Below, one piece after another: positions 46,143 through 46,976 of a stretch of DNA of 46,976 bases. The stretch is taken from positions 1 through 46,976 of the forward strand of contig RAZA01000031.1 in assembly GCA_003612485.1 (NCBI GenBank), in the 5' to 3' direction. A program made the translations under genes and the position numbers. The notes under the pieces are model-generated. The model was not told the DNA's origin. It was given only the letters and a program-made list of their open reading frames with translations, and ran no database searches. Within the stretch, counting starts at the first letter, position 1, and each line of letters begins with the position of its first letter. Origin of the DNA: a bacterium D16-50. Its GTDB lineage: Bacteria > Bacillota > Clostridia > Lachnospirales > Lachnospiraceae.

Positions 46143-46976
46143 CTTTGTATTGACGGATCAGGGACTGAATTTGTTGAACGATCTGATAAAAGGTGATGGG
46201 GAGCTGGAGTTCCGGCACATGTCAATTGGATCAGGAAGCTACATGGATGATGAGAAGGATCTAAAAATGATCCGAAGGATGACGAGTCTGAGGGAAGAAC
46301 GTCAAAGGATTGGATTTTCCAGTGTCCATAAGCATGATAAAAGCGTGGAGCTCAAGGCTCATATTACAAATCAGGGAGTGGCCGAAGAGTATCCGATGAC
46401 AGAATTGGGAATACATGCATCCATGAAGAACTCAGAGAATGAAGTCTTGTATTGTGTGTCTTTGAGGGAAGGGAGCCCGGATGTAATGCCGGACTTTTCT
46501 TCGGGAAGAATCCATGACATCATTTTCAAGGTACAAGTGAGCATAGGAGATGTGCCCAATGTATCGATTGTATATAAGTCGGACATATATGCTCTGGCAG
46601 AGGATTTTGGGAATCACGTGAAGGATGCGGTAAAGCATGTCACAGCGGCTGAACGGACGAAGTGGGATGGGAAGATGGAGACGACGGGAGACTCCAAGGA
46701 TAACAAGGTTGTTTTTTCCAGCGGTGACGCTGCAAGCCCTTCAGGGTGGGAGGACATAGAGGTGATGACGTCGGGGGAGAAGCACAGCAGCCTATTCCGC
46801 AAGATGTCTCTGGCGGTCAAGAACCTGAGATACCTATGGAGACTGCTGGGCACCACGAGCCTGGCGGGCATCGGTGATGGGACGGTGACGGGAGCGATAA
46901 GCTCACTAAACACGGGTTTGTATTCCATGGTACGGTATATCTACATGGGCGAGTATGATTATACCGTTGTTGATCT
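46126..46976 (+). CDS. Tail fibre protein, N-terminal part (cut by window end)
   Basis: 283 codons and part of the next are visible and no stop is reached. It starts MSAYSNFVLTDQGLNLLNDL after AGGGAG and overlaps the gpI-like gene by 17 bp. The first ~160 residues (EYPMTELGIHASMKN, VLYCVSLREGSPDVMPDF, VNVSIVYKSDIYALAEDF-like) match the tail-collar/fibre N-terminal domain that fixes fibres to the baseplate. Then come HVTAAERTKWDG, a common phage-fibre repeat segment, and KNLRYLWRLLG. The receptor-binding end is outside the window. Confidence 0.88.
   Translation, partial: MSAYSNFVLTDQGLNLLNDLIKGDGELEFRHMSIGSGSYMDDEKDLKMIRRMTSLREERQRIGFSSVHKHDKSVELKAHITNQGVAEEYPMTELGIHASMKNSENEVLYCVSLREGSPDVMPDFSSGRIHDIIFKVQVSIGDVPNVSIVYKSDIYALAEDFGNHVKDAVKHVTAAERTKWDGKMETTGDSKDNKVVFSSGDAASPSGWEDIEVMTSGEKHSSLFRKMSLAVKNLRYLWRLLGTTSLAGIGDGTVTGAISSLNTGLYSMVRYIYMGEYDYTVVD

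Larger units (their letters stand above)
4344..46976. mobile_element. Temperate myovirus prophage, left end to beyond the window
   Basis: From the tRNA-Pro junction onward the genes form an ordered phage genome: integrase, lysogeny genes with a CI-like repressor and Cro, early genes, replication, DNA modification, late regulator, terminase, head, contractile tail, baseplate and the start of a tail fibre. The head genes are of lambda type (GpA terminase, portal, ClpP-like protease, D, E). The tail genes are of P2/Mu type. All structural genes appear intact. The right end, lysis genes and attR are not in the window. Confidence 0.93.

Overview
The window looks like the chromosome of a Gram-positive gut Clostridia species, probably Lachnospiraceae. 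That is inferred from strong GGAGG ribosome sites, the host gene repertoire (DUF6171, DUF1700, RdgB, YfcE-type phosphoesterase) and the phage families; there is no 16S gene to confirm it. Most of the window (about 4.3 kb to the right edge) is one temperate phage, entered at its integrase end. The right attachment site, lysis genes and most of the tail-fibre module lie beyond the edge.

Host part (1-4343): the 5' end of a probable transposase gene at the left edge, tRNA-Arg(ACG), three small genes including one Asn/Gln-rich protein, then a THUMP-type RNA methyltransferase, an XTP/dITP pyrophosphatase overlapping a metallophosphoesterase, and tRNA-Pro(TGG), whose 3' end is the likely phage attachment site.

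Lysogeny and accessory part (4490-10000): a leftward tyrosine integrase, a type I toxin with a convergent antisense RNA, an unassigned promoter-terminator RNA of about 97 nt, a MazF/PemK-like protein with a large helical insertion, a membrane zinc-ribbon protein, a CI/LexA-like repressor, and a divergent Cro-like gene across a promoter/operator region. Next to these, two membrane/coiled-coil genes overlap on opposite strands. This part is visibly AT-richer than the rest.

Early part (10000-19300): many small genes on both strands, a duplicated divergent promoter module, a decayed gene, a second XRE-based switch with two GTGC-N5-GCAC sites, then a row of rightward early genes. The centrepiece is an array of eight 10-bp direct repeats, a winged-helix gene and a tubulin/FtsZ-superfamily GTPase. 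This is the order of a type III (TubZRC) partition system. It is followed by a replisome organizer, a DnaC-like loader, and conserved phage proteins.

Modification and regulation part (19300-25690): a conserved phage protein with a C-terminal clamp-binding-like motif, an adenine methylase, a radical SAM protein, a Cys-rich small protein, a cytosine-C5 methylase that contains a second, family-like ORF in another frame, an ASCH-like protein, and a sigma-like late regulator followed by a triple 9-bp repeat that looks like the late promoter.

Late part (25690-end): a small second tyrosine recombinase, terminase (Nu1-like and GpA-like), portal, ClpP-like protease/scaffold, decoration protein D, capsid protein E, neck proteins, contractile tail (sheath, tube), tail chaperones with a canonical -1 slippery site, tape measure, and the P2-like baseplate set (X, D, V, U, gp25/W, J, I) ending in a truncated tail-fibre gene. 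The phage is therefore a myovirus with a lambda-like head and a P2-like tail.
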